NCBI GenBank assembly: GCA_003542355.1
Contig: DPKU01000041.1
Location: forward strand, 1 to 8,141
DNA length: 8,141 bases
From: Clostridiales bacterium
Lineage (GTDB): Bacteria; Bacillota; Clostridia; Peptostreptococcales; Anaerovoracaceae
Direction of reading: 5' to 3'
The notes under the pieces are model-generated. The model was not told the DNA's origin. It searched no databases and saw nothing but the letters and a program-made list of their open reading frames with translations. Made by a program: the position numbers and the translations under genes. Below are positions 1 through 5,999 of this stretch, piece by piece (within the stretch, counting starts at the first letter, position 1; each line of letters starts with the position of its first letter).

Positions 1-454
1 CCATGGCCAGGGCTCTGGCAATGGCGACCCGCTGCTTTTGCCCGCCGGACAACGAGGAGGGATAAGACGTTTCCTTATCGGACAATCCCACCGATTTGAG
101 CAACCGGGCAGCCAGCTCTTTCGCTTCGGCATTCGGCGTTTTCTTGACCTGGATCGGGCCGACAGCTACGTTGTCCAGTACGGTCATATGAGGAAAGAGG
201 TTAAAATTTTGAAACACCATACCCATCCGCTGACGTACGGTATTGATGTTTTTTTCCGTGATCTGCTCTCCATCGATGGAGATGGTCCCACCCGTAGGCT
301 GGTCCAAAAGATTGATGCATCGCAGAAACGTACTCTTACCGGAACCGGAAGGTCCGATGATGCAGACCACCTCGCCGTCGGAGAACGTCTGAGTGATCCC
401 TTTCAGGACCTGAAGGTCTCCGAAATTTTTAACCAGATTTTTTACTTCGATCAT
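1..454 (-). CDS. Polar amino acid ABC transporter, ATP-binding protein (GlnQ/HisP type), 3' end outside window
   Basis: This gene reads leftward off the window edge. The 151 codons present, starting MIEVKNLVKNFGDLQVLKG, hold the first half of an ABC ATPase. The Walker A motif GPSGSGKST is at residues 34-42, the Q-loop sits in VFQNFNLFPH with Q82, and the signature LSGGQKQR is at 135-142, followed by VAIARAL. Walker B and the H-loop lie beyond position 1. Family members are about 240 residues long. The Q-loop sequence is typical of the polar-amino-acid (PAAT) ATPases that pair with HisM/GlnP permeases, and such a permease and its binding protein lie divergently at 608-2152. The protein should power that transporter from the cytoplasmic face. 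The start at 454 is set by an AAAGAGGAAA ribosome binding site (461-470) six bases upstream. The substrate cannot be told from the ATPase. Confidence 0.95.
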   Translation of the reverse strand, partial: MIEVKNLVKNFGDLQVLKGITQTFSDGEVVCIIGPSGSGKSTFLRCINLLDQPTGGTISIDGEQITEKNINTVRQRMGMVFQNFNLFPHMTVLDNVAVGPIQVKKTPNAEAKELAARLLKSVGLSDKETSYPSSLSGGQKQRVAIARALAM

Positions 455-487
455 AAATGCTTTCCTCTTTTCCAATGGAATGCGGTC

Positions 488-517
488 ATTATATAACAGT
501 AAAGTCTCCTTATTCAA
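488..517 (-). promoter_or_regulatory. Promoter of the leftward ABC ATPase gene
   Basis: On the minus strand there is a perfect TATAAT -10 box (plus-strand 488-493). Eighteen bases upstream is a TTGAAT -35 box (512-517). Transcription would start near 481, leaving a short leader before the ATG at 454. Inferred by consensus match and placement only. Confidence 0.6.
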
Positions 518-519
518 CC

Positions 520-531
520 TTTTTCGAAAAA
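520..531. promoter_or_regulatory. Perfect 12-bp palindrome between the divergent promoters, candidate operator
   Basis: TTTTTCGAAAAA is its own reverse complement. It lies between the -35 box of the leftward promoter (512-517) and the -35 box of the rightward promoter (536-541), so one bound regulator could affect both transcription units. No regulator gene for it is visible in the window, and a short A/T-rich palindrome can arise by chance. Confidence 0.3.
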
Positions 532-535
532 CTTC

Positions 536-564
536 TTGACATTCTTGCTTTAGTGAAGTAAATT
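536..564 (+). promoter_or_regulatory. Promoter of the binding protein-permease-amidohydrolase operon
   Basis: A perfect TTGACA (-35, 536-541) is followed after 17 bases by TAAATT (-10, 559-564, four of six consensus bases). The start would be near 571. The leader to the ATG at 608 is too short for a riboswitch or T-box. Confidence 0.6.
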
Positions 565-607
565 GATAAAGTACTAAATTGCAAAAGCACATTCGGAGGA
601 ATCTATT

Positions 608-1459
608 ATGAAAAAATCAACCTCATGCATCCTGATCATCGCATTGTCGCTGATCCTGATCTTCAGCTTCGCCGGCTGCGGCGGACCCCAGGAAGAGGGC
701 GGGGCCAACCGGTTGGAAGATATCCTCGCCAGAGGATATATCGAAGTCATCATGGAGCCCTACTTCGCACCCTTTGAATTCATCGATCCGGCCAAATCCG
801 GAGATGAACAGTATGTCGGCTGCGATGTAGAGATCGCCAAAGCCATCGCCGAAGATTTGGGCGTAGAGCTTCGGATCATCCCCCTGGAATTCTCTGCCGT
901 TTTGGCCGGCATCACCGAAGGAAAGTACGATCTGGCGATCTCGGCACTCAGCTACACGCCGGCCCGTGCCGAAAACATGGAAATGTCGGATGGCTACTAT
1001 ATTTCGGAAGCCGGTGACGGATACGGCATGCTGATCCGGGAAGAAGATCTGGACAAGTATACCGATGCAGCGTCCTTTGCGGAAGCCGTTCTTGTTGCCC
1101 AGAGCGGATCGATCCAGGAAATGTTCATCAACACCCAGATTCCGGAATATAAAGAGCTGAAACTGGTTTCAGCCAGCACCGACGGTTATCTGATGGTCAG
1201 CGAAGGAAAGGCCGATGCTGCTGCCGTGGCCATCGAAACTGCCATGCTCTATGCGGACGCCAACCCGGGCGTCACCGTAGCGGAAAGCTTCCGCTTCAAA
1301 GAAGACGGGACCACCAACAGTACACGGATCGGCATTCCCAAAGGCGAATTAGAACTCACGGAAAAAGTGAATGAAATTATCGCAAAACTCATGGACGAAG
1401 GCAAGATCATCGAGTGGTATAACGAGTACGCCGAATACGCCTCGACCCTTGGCATCTAA
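608..1459 (+). CDS. Amino acid ABC transporter substrate-binding lipoprotein (SBP_bac_3 family)
   Basis: This 283-residue extracellular solute-binding protein begins with a lipoprotein signal: lysines at 2-3, a hydrophobic stretch to about residue 20, and a lipobox-like FAGC with Cys24 as the lipidated residue. Phe at the -3 position is less usual than Leu. The mature part follows the family pattern: YIEVIMEPYFAPFEF, then GCDVEIAKAIAEDLGVEL, then GITEGKYDLAISALSYTPAR with the arginine expected near the ligand carboxylate, then a mid-protein hinge and a C-terminal lobe ending in a GKIIEWYNEY segment. An AGGA-type ribosome binding site (GGAGGA, 595-600) lies seven bases before the ATG. It should capture an amino acid or a small amino-acid derivative and deliver it to the permease encoded 30 bases downstream. 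The exact ligand cannot be assigned by eye. Confidence 0.95.
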   Translation: MKKSTSCILIIALSLILIFSFAGCGGPQEEGGANRLEDILARGYIEVIMEPYFAPFEFIDPAKSGDEQYVGCDVEIAKAIAEDLGVELRIIPLEFSAVLAGITEGKYDLAISALSYTPARAENMEMSDGYYISEAGDGYGMLIREEDLDKYTDAASFAEAVLVAQSGSIQEMFINTQIPEYKELKLVSASTDGYLMVSEGKADAAAVAIETAMLYADANPGVTVAESFRFKEDGTTNSTRIGIPKGELELTEKVNEIIAKLMDEGKIIEWYNEYAEYASTLGI

Positions 1460-1489
1460 AGATATTGCACTTCCCCGGAGGACCCCGCT

Positions 1490-2152
1490 ATGCTCGCTGA
1501 GATCGCAGCACTTTGGACAAAATATGACTATGTATTCCTGAACGGACTGAAAGGTACGCTATGGCTCGCCCTGATCACGCTCTTCTTCGGAACGGTATTG
1601 GGCGTGATCATAGCCCTGATGCGCAGATCGAAAAACAGGATCATCCTGTTTTTCGTGAATATCTATATCGAAGTGCTCCGGGGCACTCCGATCCTGCTGC
1701 AGCTGTACTTTTTCTGGCTCGTGCTGCCGAAGATCTCTCCGATCGCCCTGTCCGATACGGCCTGCATCATCGTAGCCCTGATCGTCAACAGCTCCTCCTA
1801 TATCTCGGAAATCATCCGGGCCGGGATCCAGGCGGTGGACAAAGGACAGACGGAGGCGGCCAAGAGTCTGGGCATGAGCCCGGCCATTACACTGCGCTAC
1901 ATCGTTCTGCCCCAGGCCGTCAAAAACATTCTGCCGGCATTGGGCAACCAGTTCATCCTGACGGTCAAGGAGACTTCGCTGGCATCGGTATTCTTCGTGG
2001 GAGAATTGATGACCGCATACAAAAGCGTGCAGTCCGCTACGTTTCTGTCTGTATCTTCCCTGACGATCGCCGGCGTCATCTATCTGATCGTCACCTATAC
2101 GCTGTCCAAAGTGGTGGGTCTGTTCGAAAAAAGGCTCGCGGTCAGTTCATAG
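1490..2152 (+). CDS. Amino acid ABC transporter permease (HisM/GlnP family)
   Basis: A 220-residue integral membrane protein with about five hydrophobic segments: roughly residues 20-44, 52-80, 88-108, 162-180 and 186-210. The motif YIEVLRGTPILLQLYF (59-74) is characteristic of the HisMQ permease family. The cytoplasmic EAA loop, which docks on the ATPase, is at 117-143 (DKGQTEAAKSLGMSP...LPQA). The length is normal for the family and only one permease gene is present, so the channel is probably a homodimer. GGAGGA at 1477-1482 is the ribosome binding site, seven bases before the ATG. The partner ATPase is encoded divergently at the left edge instead of in the same operon, where it is more often found. 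Confidence 0.95.
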   Translation: MLAEIAALWTKYDYVFLNGLKGTLWLALITLFFGTVLGVIIALMRRSKNRIILFFVNIYIEVLRGTPILLQLYFFWLVLPKISPIALSDTACIIVALIVNSSSYISEIIRAGIQAVDKGQTEAAKSLGMSPAITLRYIVLPQAVKNILPALGNQFILTVKETSLASVFFVGELMTAYKSVQSATFLSVSSLTIAGVIYLIVTYTLSKVVGLFEKRLAVSS

Positions 2153-2197
2153 AAACAGGCACACCCCCGATCAACGAAATCCGGAAAGGAATGGATC

Positions 2198-3640
2198 ATG
2201 ACAGATCTGCAATTCGTAACCAAACAAATCGAAGATATCGCGCCGAAGGCTGTGGACATCAGCCGCAAGATCTGGGCGTACGCGGAGCTGCCCTACGAAG
2301 AGGTGCAGTCGGCGGAGCTGCTGATCCAGGCGCTGCAGCAAGAAGGCTTTGAAGTGGAAGCAGGCCTGGCGGGCATGCCCACGGCCTTTTCAGCTTCCTT
2401 TGCCGTGGGCACGGGCAAGCCCGTGATCGGCCTTCTGGGCGAATACGACGCCCTGGACGCACTGAGCCAGAAGGCCGCATGCCCGGAGCGCGCACCCATC
2501 CGGGAAGGCGCCCCCGGCCACGGATGCGGACACAATCTTCTGGGCGCCGGCAGCTTTGCCGCTGCGGTAGCCGTCAAAGAATATCTGGTCAAAAACAATA
2601 AAGACGGAAAAGTGATCTACTTTGGCTGCCCTGCGGAAGAAGGCGCCGGATCCAAGCAGTTCATGGCAAGAGAAGGTGTCTTCAACGATGTGGACTTCGT
2701 CTACACCTGGCATCCCGGAGACCGGAACGAAGTATCGGCCAAGGGAAACGTGGCGATCATGGGGGCCGCCTTTACGTTCAAAGGCATCGCATCCCACGCC
2801 GGCGGATCGCCCCACCTGGGCCGCAGCGCCCTGGACGCGGCAGAGCTGATGAGCGTGGGCACCAACTACCTCCGGGAGCACATGATCGACAAGGCCAGGA
2901 TCCATTACGCCTACAGCGATGCAGGCGGCGTGTCTCCCAATGTTGTGCAGAGCTATGCGAAAGTGAAATACGAAGTACGGGCGCCCAGAGTGGATCAGAT
3001 GAAAGAACTGTTCGCCAGGGTCGTAAACGTGGCCAGAGGCGCGGCACTGATGACTGAGACAGAGATGGATTATGAGATCACCATGGCGTTTTCCGACTAC
3101 GTGCCCAACAAGATCCTGGCCCAGGTAGCCAGTGTATGTTTCGAGGAGATCGGCCCGACCGCATGGGATGCCAAGGATCAGGAGCTGGCCGCTTCGTTCC
3201 TGGCACACTACAATAAATCCACATTGTCTTCCATCCGTCAGGATATGGTCCTGGAATTCGGAAAGAACAGCGACTCCACCATGTGGAAGTCTCCCCTCGA
3301 CACAAAGGTCCGCCCCTTTGATCCCCGGGACAACGACTACGATTCCGGATCCACCGATGTGGGCGATGTGGGCTACGCAGTACCAACGCTGAACGTCAAC
3401 GTGGCCACAGCCTGCTTCGGCACCGTGTGGCACTCCTGGCAGACCACAGCCCAGATGAACAGCTCCTTGGGGGAAAAAGGCATGCTCACCGCCGCCAAGG
3501 TCCTGGCGCTCTCCTGCATCCGCACTGCGGAAAACCCCGAGATCATCCAGCAGGCCAAAGAGGAATGGATGGAAAAAACCGGCGGCATCTACATCTGTCC
3601 GCTCCCTCAGGATGTGACGCCGCCCATCGGCAGATACTAA
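2198..3640 (+). CDS. M20 family metallo-amidohydrolase, AbgB-like
   Basis: A 480-residue cytoplasmic hydrolase of the M20 peptidase/amidohydrolase clan, close in length to E. coli AbgB (the p-aminobenzoyl-glutamate hydrolase subunit). Visible family blocks are GLLGEYDALDALSQ (78-91), GHGCGHNLLGAG (107-118, with Cys110 and His112 as likely metal ligands), CPAEEGAGSK (144-153, with Glu147/Glu148 as catalytic base and metal ligand), TWHPGD (170-175, His172), GIASHAGGSP (197-206, in the dimerisation lid) and WHSW (411-414, His412). No signal peptide is seen. AAAGGA at 2185-2190 fixes the ATG at 2198; the ATG at 2191 is out of frame. Co-transcription with an amino-acid importer suggests that the imported compound is an N-acyl or N-aryl amino acid or a small peptide, cleaved to release the amino acid. 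AbgB normally works with an AbgA partner, and none is seen here. The substrate is inference. Confidence 0.9.
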   Translation: MTDLQFVTKQIEDIAPKAVDISRKIWAYAELPYEEVQSAELLIQALQQEGFEVEAGLAGMPTAFSASFAVGTGKPVIGLLGEYDALDALSQKAACPERAPIREGAPGHGCGHNLLGAGSFAAAVAVKEYLVKNNKDGKVIYFGCPAEEGAGSKQFMAREGVFNDVDFVYTWHPGDRNEVSAKGNVAIMGAAFTFKGIASHAGGSPHLGRSALDAAELMSVGTNYLREHMIDKARIHYAYSDAGGVSPNVVQSYAKVKYEVRAPRVDQMKELFARVVNVARGAALMTETEMDYEITMAFSDYVPNKILAQVASVCFEEIGPTAWDAKDQELAASFLAHYNKSTLSSIRQDMVLEFGKNSDSTMWKSPLDTKVRPFDPRDNDYDSGSTDVGDVGYAVPTLNVNVATACFGTVWHSWQTTAQMNSSLGEKGMLTAAKVLALSCIRTAENPEIIQQAKEEWMEKTGGIYICPLPQDVTPPIGRY

Positions 3641-3652
3641 AGACTCCTTCTG

Positions 3653-3694
3653 AAAGCGGGCGCTCGAAAAATATTTCGAAGCGCCCGCTTTTTT
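3653..3694 (+). terminator. Rho-independent terminator of the transporter-amidohydrolase operon
   Basis: A long hairpin starts with AAAGCGGGCGCT and closes with AGCGCCCGCTTT. One bulged base lies in the stem, an inner CGAAA/TTTCG extension surrounds the AATA loop, and the stem is followed by six T residues ending at 3694. It lies 12 bases after the amidohydrolase stop codon and separates that operon from the iron-sulfur locus. Confidence 0.92.
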
Positions 3695-3697
3695 CGC

Positions 3698-3726
3698 TTG
3701 ATAACCTACTAAAATTGTAGTATTAT
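3698..3726 (+). promoter_or_regulatory. Promoter of the Rrf2 regulator gene
   Basis: TTGATA (-35, 3698-3703) and TATTAT (-10, 3721-3726) are separated by exactly 17 bases, each with five of six consensus bases. The ATG follows 17 bases after the -10 box, with GGAGG at 3733-3737 in between. The spacer is almost filled by a palindrome, so a bound repressor would block RNA polymerase. Confidence 0.75.
3705..3722. promoter_or_regulatory. Candidate Rrf2 operator, copy 1 (inside the rrf2 promoter)
   Basis: The 17-mer CCTACTAAAATTGTAGT (3705-3721) fits the pattern CCTAY-N7-GTAGK shared with two sites at the nifS promoter. An overlapping 16-mer, TACTAAAATTGTAGTA (3707-3722), is symmetric at 14 of 16 positions. 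It lies between the -35 and -10 boxes of the regulator's own promoter, the usual place for autorepression. Binding by the neighbouring Rrf2 protein is inferred. Confidence 0.65.
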
Positions 3727-3743
3727 CACTGCGGAGGTACGCT

Positions 3744-4184
3744 ATGAATATCACCACAAAAGGCAGATATGCGCTCCGGATCATGCTGGATATCGCGCAG
3801 CAGAGCACGGAACGCTACACATCCATCAAAGAGATCGCCCGCAGACAAGGCATTTCAATCAAGTACCTGGAAGCCATCGCATCCACACTGAACAAGGCAG
3901 GACTGCTGGAGAGTTCTCGCGGAAAGAACGGCGGTTATCGGCTTTCCCGGGATCCGAAGGACTACTCGATCGGTTCTATCCTGAAGGAAACCGAGGCCAA
4001 TCTGTCCTCTGTCCCATGCCTCAAAGGGCAACAGGTAACCTGCAGCATGGCAGCCCAATGCGAGACGCTTCCCCTTTGGCAGCTGCTGGACGGACGGGTG
4101 GACGAAGTTCTGGAAAGCGTTTCCCTGGCCGATCTGCTGGCCGGGCGGCTCCCTCCTGTCGTTCTGGACAGAAAAACATTTTAA
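3744..4184 (+). CDS. Rrf2 family transcriptional regulator, IscR-like with three cysteines
   Basis: A 146-residue DNA-binding regulator starting MNITTKGRYALRIMLDIA, the hallmark N-terminus of Rrf2 proteins. The winged helix-turn-helix covers about residues 1-75: TSIKEIARRQGISIKYLE (26-43) is the helix-turn-helix with recognition helix, and SRGKNGGYRLSR (58-69) is the wing. The family cluster-binding cysteines are present as Cys92, Cys100 and Cys106 (spacing C-X7-C-X5-C), so this is the Fe-S-sensing type and not a cysteine-less one. E. coli IscR has C-X5-C-X5-C. The downstream LPLWQLLDGRVDEVL is also typical. The position directly before nifS and nifU, together with shared operator-like motifs at both promoters, makes it the probable feedback regulator of cluster assembly. 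A cysteine-metabolism (CymR-like) role is the alternative, but those proteins usually lack the cysteines. Confidence 0.93.
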   Translation: MNITTKGRYALRIMLDIAQQSTERYTSIKEIARRQGISIKYLEAIASTLNKAGLLESSRGKNGGYRLSRDPKDYSIGSILKETEANLSSVPCLKGQQVTCSMAAQCETLPLWQLLDGRVDEVLESVSLADLLAGRLPPVVLDRKTF

Positions 4185-4190
4185 CTAATT

Positions 4191-4207
4191 CCTATTGACA
4201 AAGTAGG
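4191..4207. promoter_or_regulatory. nifS: Candidate Rrf2 operator, copy 2 (over the nifS -35 box)
   Basis: CCTATTGACAAAGTAGG has matching outer arms CCTA and TAGG and fits the CCTAY-N7-GTAGK pattern of the rrf2 promoter site. It covers the TTGACA -35 box of the nifS promoter, so binding should repress transcription. Confidence 0.62.
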
Positions 4208-4223
4208 CTATATGAAGGATAAT
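4195..4223 (+). promoter_or_regulatory. Promoter of the nifS-nifU operon
   Basis: A perfect TTGACA (4195-4200) and GATAAT (4218-4223) have a 17-base spacer. The transcription start would be near 4230, inside operator copy 3. There is no terminator between rrf2 and this promoter, so some read-through from rrf2 into nifS is possible. Confidence 0.75.
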
Positions 4224-4226
4224 ATT

Positions 4227-4243
4227 CCTATCATGTCAGTAGG
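4227..4243. promoter_or_regulatory. nifS: Candidate Rrf2 operator, copy 3 (over the nifS transcription start)
   Basis: CCTATCATGTCAGTAGG shares both outer halves with copy 2, and the identity extends to TTCCTAT-N6-AGTAGG in both, while the centres differ. It starts 36 bases after copy 2. That places the two dimer sites on either side of the -10 box. Confidence 0.6.
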
Positions 4244-4249
4244 TTTATG

Positions 4250-4256
4250 AAAGGAG
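4250..4256 (+). promoter_or_regulatory. Ribosome binding site that decides the nifS start
   Basis: AAAGGAG lies eight bases before the ATG at 4265. The in-frame ATG at 4247 overlaps this sequence and has no ribosome binding site of its own, so the six residues it would add are unlikely to be translated. Confidence 0.8.
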
Positions 4257-4264
4257 CTTATACA

Positions 4265-5440
4265 ATGCAAGTCTATGCCGACAATGCAGCCACCACGAAA
4301 GTCAGTCAGACAGCCATCGATGCGCTGTTGCCCTGCCTTACGGATAAATATGGAAATCCTTCCAGCATCCACAGCTTCGGGCAAGCGGCCTCTCGCGAAA
4401 TGGAGAACGCCAGGGAGATCATCGCCCGGTGCCTGAACGCGGACCCCAAGGAAATCACCTTTACTTCCGGCGGAAGCGAAGCAGATAATCAAGCCCTGCT
4501 TTCCGCTGCGGCAGCCGGAGAAAAGAAGGGGAAGAAGCACATCATTTCCACCGCTTTCGAGCATCACGCCATCCTGCATACGCTGGATAAGCTGAGCAAG
4601 CAGGGCTTCCGCATTGAGCTTTTACCTGTATATCAGGACGGCATCGTCCGCCTGGAAGATGTGGAAAAGGCCATCGGCGAAGACACGGCGCTGGTATCGA
4701 TCATGTATGCCAACAACGAGATCGGAACCATCCAGCCCATTTCCGAGATCGGCGCTCTCTGTAAAGAAAAAGGCGTCCCCTTCCATACCGACGCAGTCCA
4801 GGCCGCAGGCCATCTGTTCATTGATGTCAAGGTGCAAAATATCGACATGCTTTCCCTGTCCGGTCATAAATTTCACGCCCCAAAGGGCTCCGGTGTCCTG
4901 TATGTGCGCTCCGGTTCCGTTCCCTTGGTCAATGTGATCGAAGGCGGCGCCCAGGAACGTGGCAAGCGCGCCGGCACCGAGAATATCCCGGGCATCGCAG
5001 CCATGGCAGCCGCCCTGAAGGAAAGCTGCGAAAACTTAGACGCCAATGCCGCTAAAGTATCCGCCATGCGCGACCGGCTGATACAGGGACTGGAACAGAT
5101 CCCCGAATCGGTGCTCAACGGCCATCGGACGAACCGGCTGCCCGGAAACGTGAACTTCTGCTTCAAGGGCATCGAAGGAGAATCTCTCCTGCTCATGCTC
5201 AACCTGGCAGGCATCGCCGCCTCTTCCGGCTCCGCCTGCACCTCCGGATCCCTGGATCCCAGCCACGTGCTGCTCTCCATCGGTCTGACCCACGAAGTGG
5301 CCCACGGTTCCCTGCGGCTGTCTTTGAGCGAATATACGACAGACGAAGAAGTCGATCACATACTGGCCACTGTCCCCACAGTCGTGGAACGGCTGCGGGC
5401 AATGTCTCCGGTATGGGAATCCATGCAGAAAGGAAAATAA
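4265..5440 (+). CDS. nifS: Cysteine desulfurase, NifS/IscS family
   Basis: A 391-residue PLP enzyme that converts cysteine to alanine and hands the sulfur, as a persulfide, to the scaffold for Fe-S clusters and other thio-cofactors. It starts MQVYADNAATTKVS, the normal family N-terminus. Conserved elements are TSGGSEADNQAL (67-78, PLP phosphate site), FEHHAIL (98-104, His100/101 at the cofactor ring), HTDAVQAAG (174-182, Asp176 and Gln179), SGHKFHAPKGSG (199-210, Lys202 as Schiff-base lysine) and SSGSACTSGSLDPSHVL (320-336, Cys325 as the persulfide cysteine on the mobile loop). Length and loop are those of the group I NifS/IscS type. nifU follows after two bases, so the two are co-translated partners. 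A second role in tRNA thiolation is possible, but no mnmA gene is adjacent. Confidence 0.96.
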   Translation: MQVYADNAATTKVSQTAIDALLPCLTDKYGNPSSIHSFGQAASREMENAREIIARCLNADPKEITFTSGGSEADNQALLSAAAAGEKKGKKHIISTAFEHHAILHTLDKLSKQGFRIELLPVYQDGIVRLEDVEKAIGEDTALVSIMYANNEIGTIQPISEIGALCKEKGVPFHTDAVQAAGHLFIDVKVQNIDMLSLSGHKFHAPKGSGVLYVRSGSVPLVNVIEGGAQERGKRAGTENIPGIAAMAAALKESCENLDANAAKVSAMRDRLIQGLEQIPESVLNGHRTNRLPGNVNFCFKGIEGESLLLMLNLAGIAASSGSACTSGSLDPSHVLLSIGLTHEVAHGSLRLSLSEYTTDEEVDHILATVPTVVERLRAMSPVWESMQKGK

Positions 5441-5442
5441 CT

Positions 5443-5883
5443 ATGGCTATGAATTACAGCGATCTGGTGATCGATCATTTTACAAATCCCCGCAATGTGG
5501 GCGAGATCCCCGATGCGGACGGCATCGGCGAAGTCGGCAATATGAAATGCGGCGATATCATGCGCATGTACCTGAAAATCAAGGATGATGTGGTGGAGGA
5601 TGTCAAGTTCAAGACCTTCGGCTGCGGCGCCGCTGTGGCTACCAGTTCCATGGCCACGGAGCTGATCAAGGGAAAACCCCTCAGCGAAGTGATCAAGCTC
5701 ACCAACGCTGCTGTGGTGGAAGCCCTGGGCGGTCTTCCGGCCATCAAGGTCCACTGCTCCGTACTGGCAGAAGAAGCGGTTAAAGCGGCCCTGTACGATT
5801 ATTATACCCGCAAGGGACTCCCGCTGCCCGAAGGGATCGAAGCGCCCTGCAACGGCGATTGTGCCCACTGCTGCAGCCATTGA
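5443..5883 (+). CDS. nifU: Fe-S cluster assembly scaffold, NifU/IscU N-terminal type
   Basis: A 146-residue scaffold protein on which NifS-derived sulfur and iron are assembled into clusters. The three cluster-binding cysteines are Cys36 (NMKCGD, with the usual Asp38), Cys61 (FGCGAAVATSS) and Cys105 (KVHCSVLAEEA). The chaperone-contact motif LPPVK of proteobacterial IscU is LPAIK here, which fits the absence of hscA and hscB. The protein is only the IscU-like domain; the ferredoxin and C-terminal domains of nitrogenase NifU are missing. It ends in an additional cysteine-rich tail (Cys136, Cys140, Cys143, Cys144 in APCNGDCAHCCSH). The start at 5443 is supported by AAAGGA at 5429-5434. The upstream in-frame ATG at 5413 lies inside nifS and would add residues unlike the family. 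Confidence 0.95.
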   Translation: MAMNYSDLVIDHFTNPRNVGEIPDADGIGEVGNMKCGDIMRMYLKIKDDVVEDVKFKTFGCGAAVATSSMATELIKGKPLSEVIKLTNAAVVEALGGLPAIKVHCSVLAEEAVKAALYDYYTRKGLPLPEGIEAPCNGDCAHCCSH

Positions 5884-5898
5884 TCCAAAGACTGTGCG

Positions 5899-5946
5899 AA
5901 CCCGGATCGGTGAGGATGCAAATTCTTCGTCCCGACCCGGGTTTTT
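5899..5946 (+). terminator. Rho-independent terminator of the nifS-nifU operon
   Basis: The arm AACCCGG-A-TCGG pairs with CCGA-CCCGGGTT across a loop region with imperfect inner pairing, and five T residues follow (5942-5946). It starts 15 bases after the nifU stop codon. Confidence 0.85.
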
Positions 5947-5959
5947 CTTTACAAAAACC

Positions 5960-5988
5960 TTGAAATCCGCCCCTCCTTGTGCTATGTT
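5960..5988 (+). promoter_or_regulatory. Promoter of the tRNA-Gly gene
   Basis: TTGAAA (5960-5965) and TATGTT (5983-5988) with a 17-base spacer end 11 bases before the first base of the mature tRNA. This is the spacing expected for a tRNA expressed on its own. Confidence 0.6.
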
Positions 5989-5999
5989 ATGAAATGCGT

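Noticed and set aside
38..496. A plus-strand open frame at the left edge
   Set aside because: It is a shadow of the ABC ATPase on the minus strand, which carries clear Walker A, Q-loop and signature motifs.
455..607. A riboswitch or T-box upstream of the transporter genes
   Set aside because: The predicted leader on each side is only about 27-37 bases, with no T-box sequence or terminator-like hairpin.
1561..2352. A 263-codon plus-strand frame overlapping the permease and the amidohydrolase
   Set aside because: Its translation is low-complexity and rich in Arg, Gly and Pro, as frame-shifted GC-rich genes are, and it covers two real genes in another frame.
2390..3808. A long open frame of 472 codons on the minus strand
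   Set aside because: It runs antisense to the M20 amidohydrolase, crosses the terminator at 3653-3694 and the rrf2 promoter, and has no family resemblance; the plus-strand protein explains the sequence.
4160..4186. A terminator between rrf2 and nifS
   Set aside because: Only a four-pair stem (TCTG/CAGA) is present before a mixed A/T stretch; it is too weak to call.
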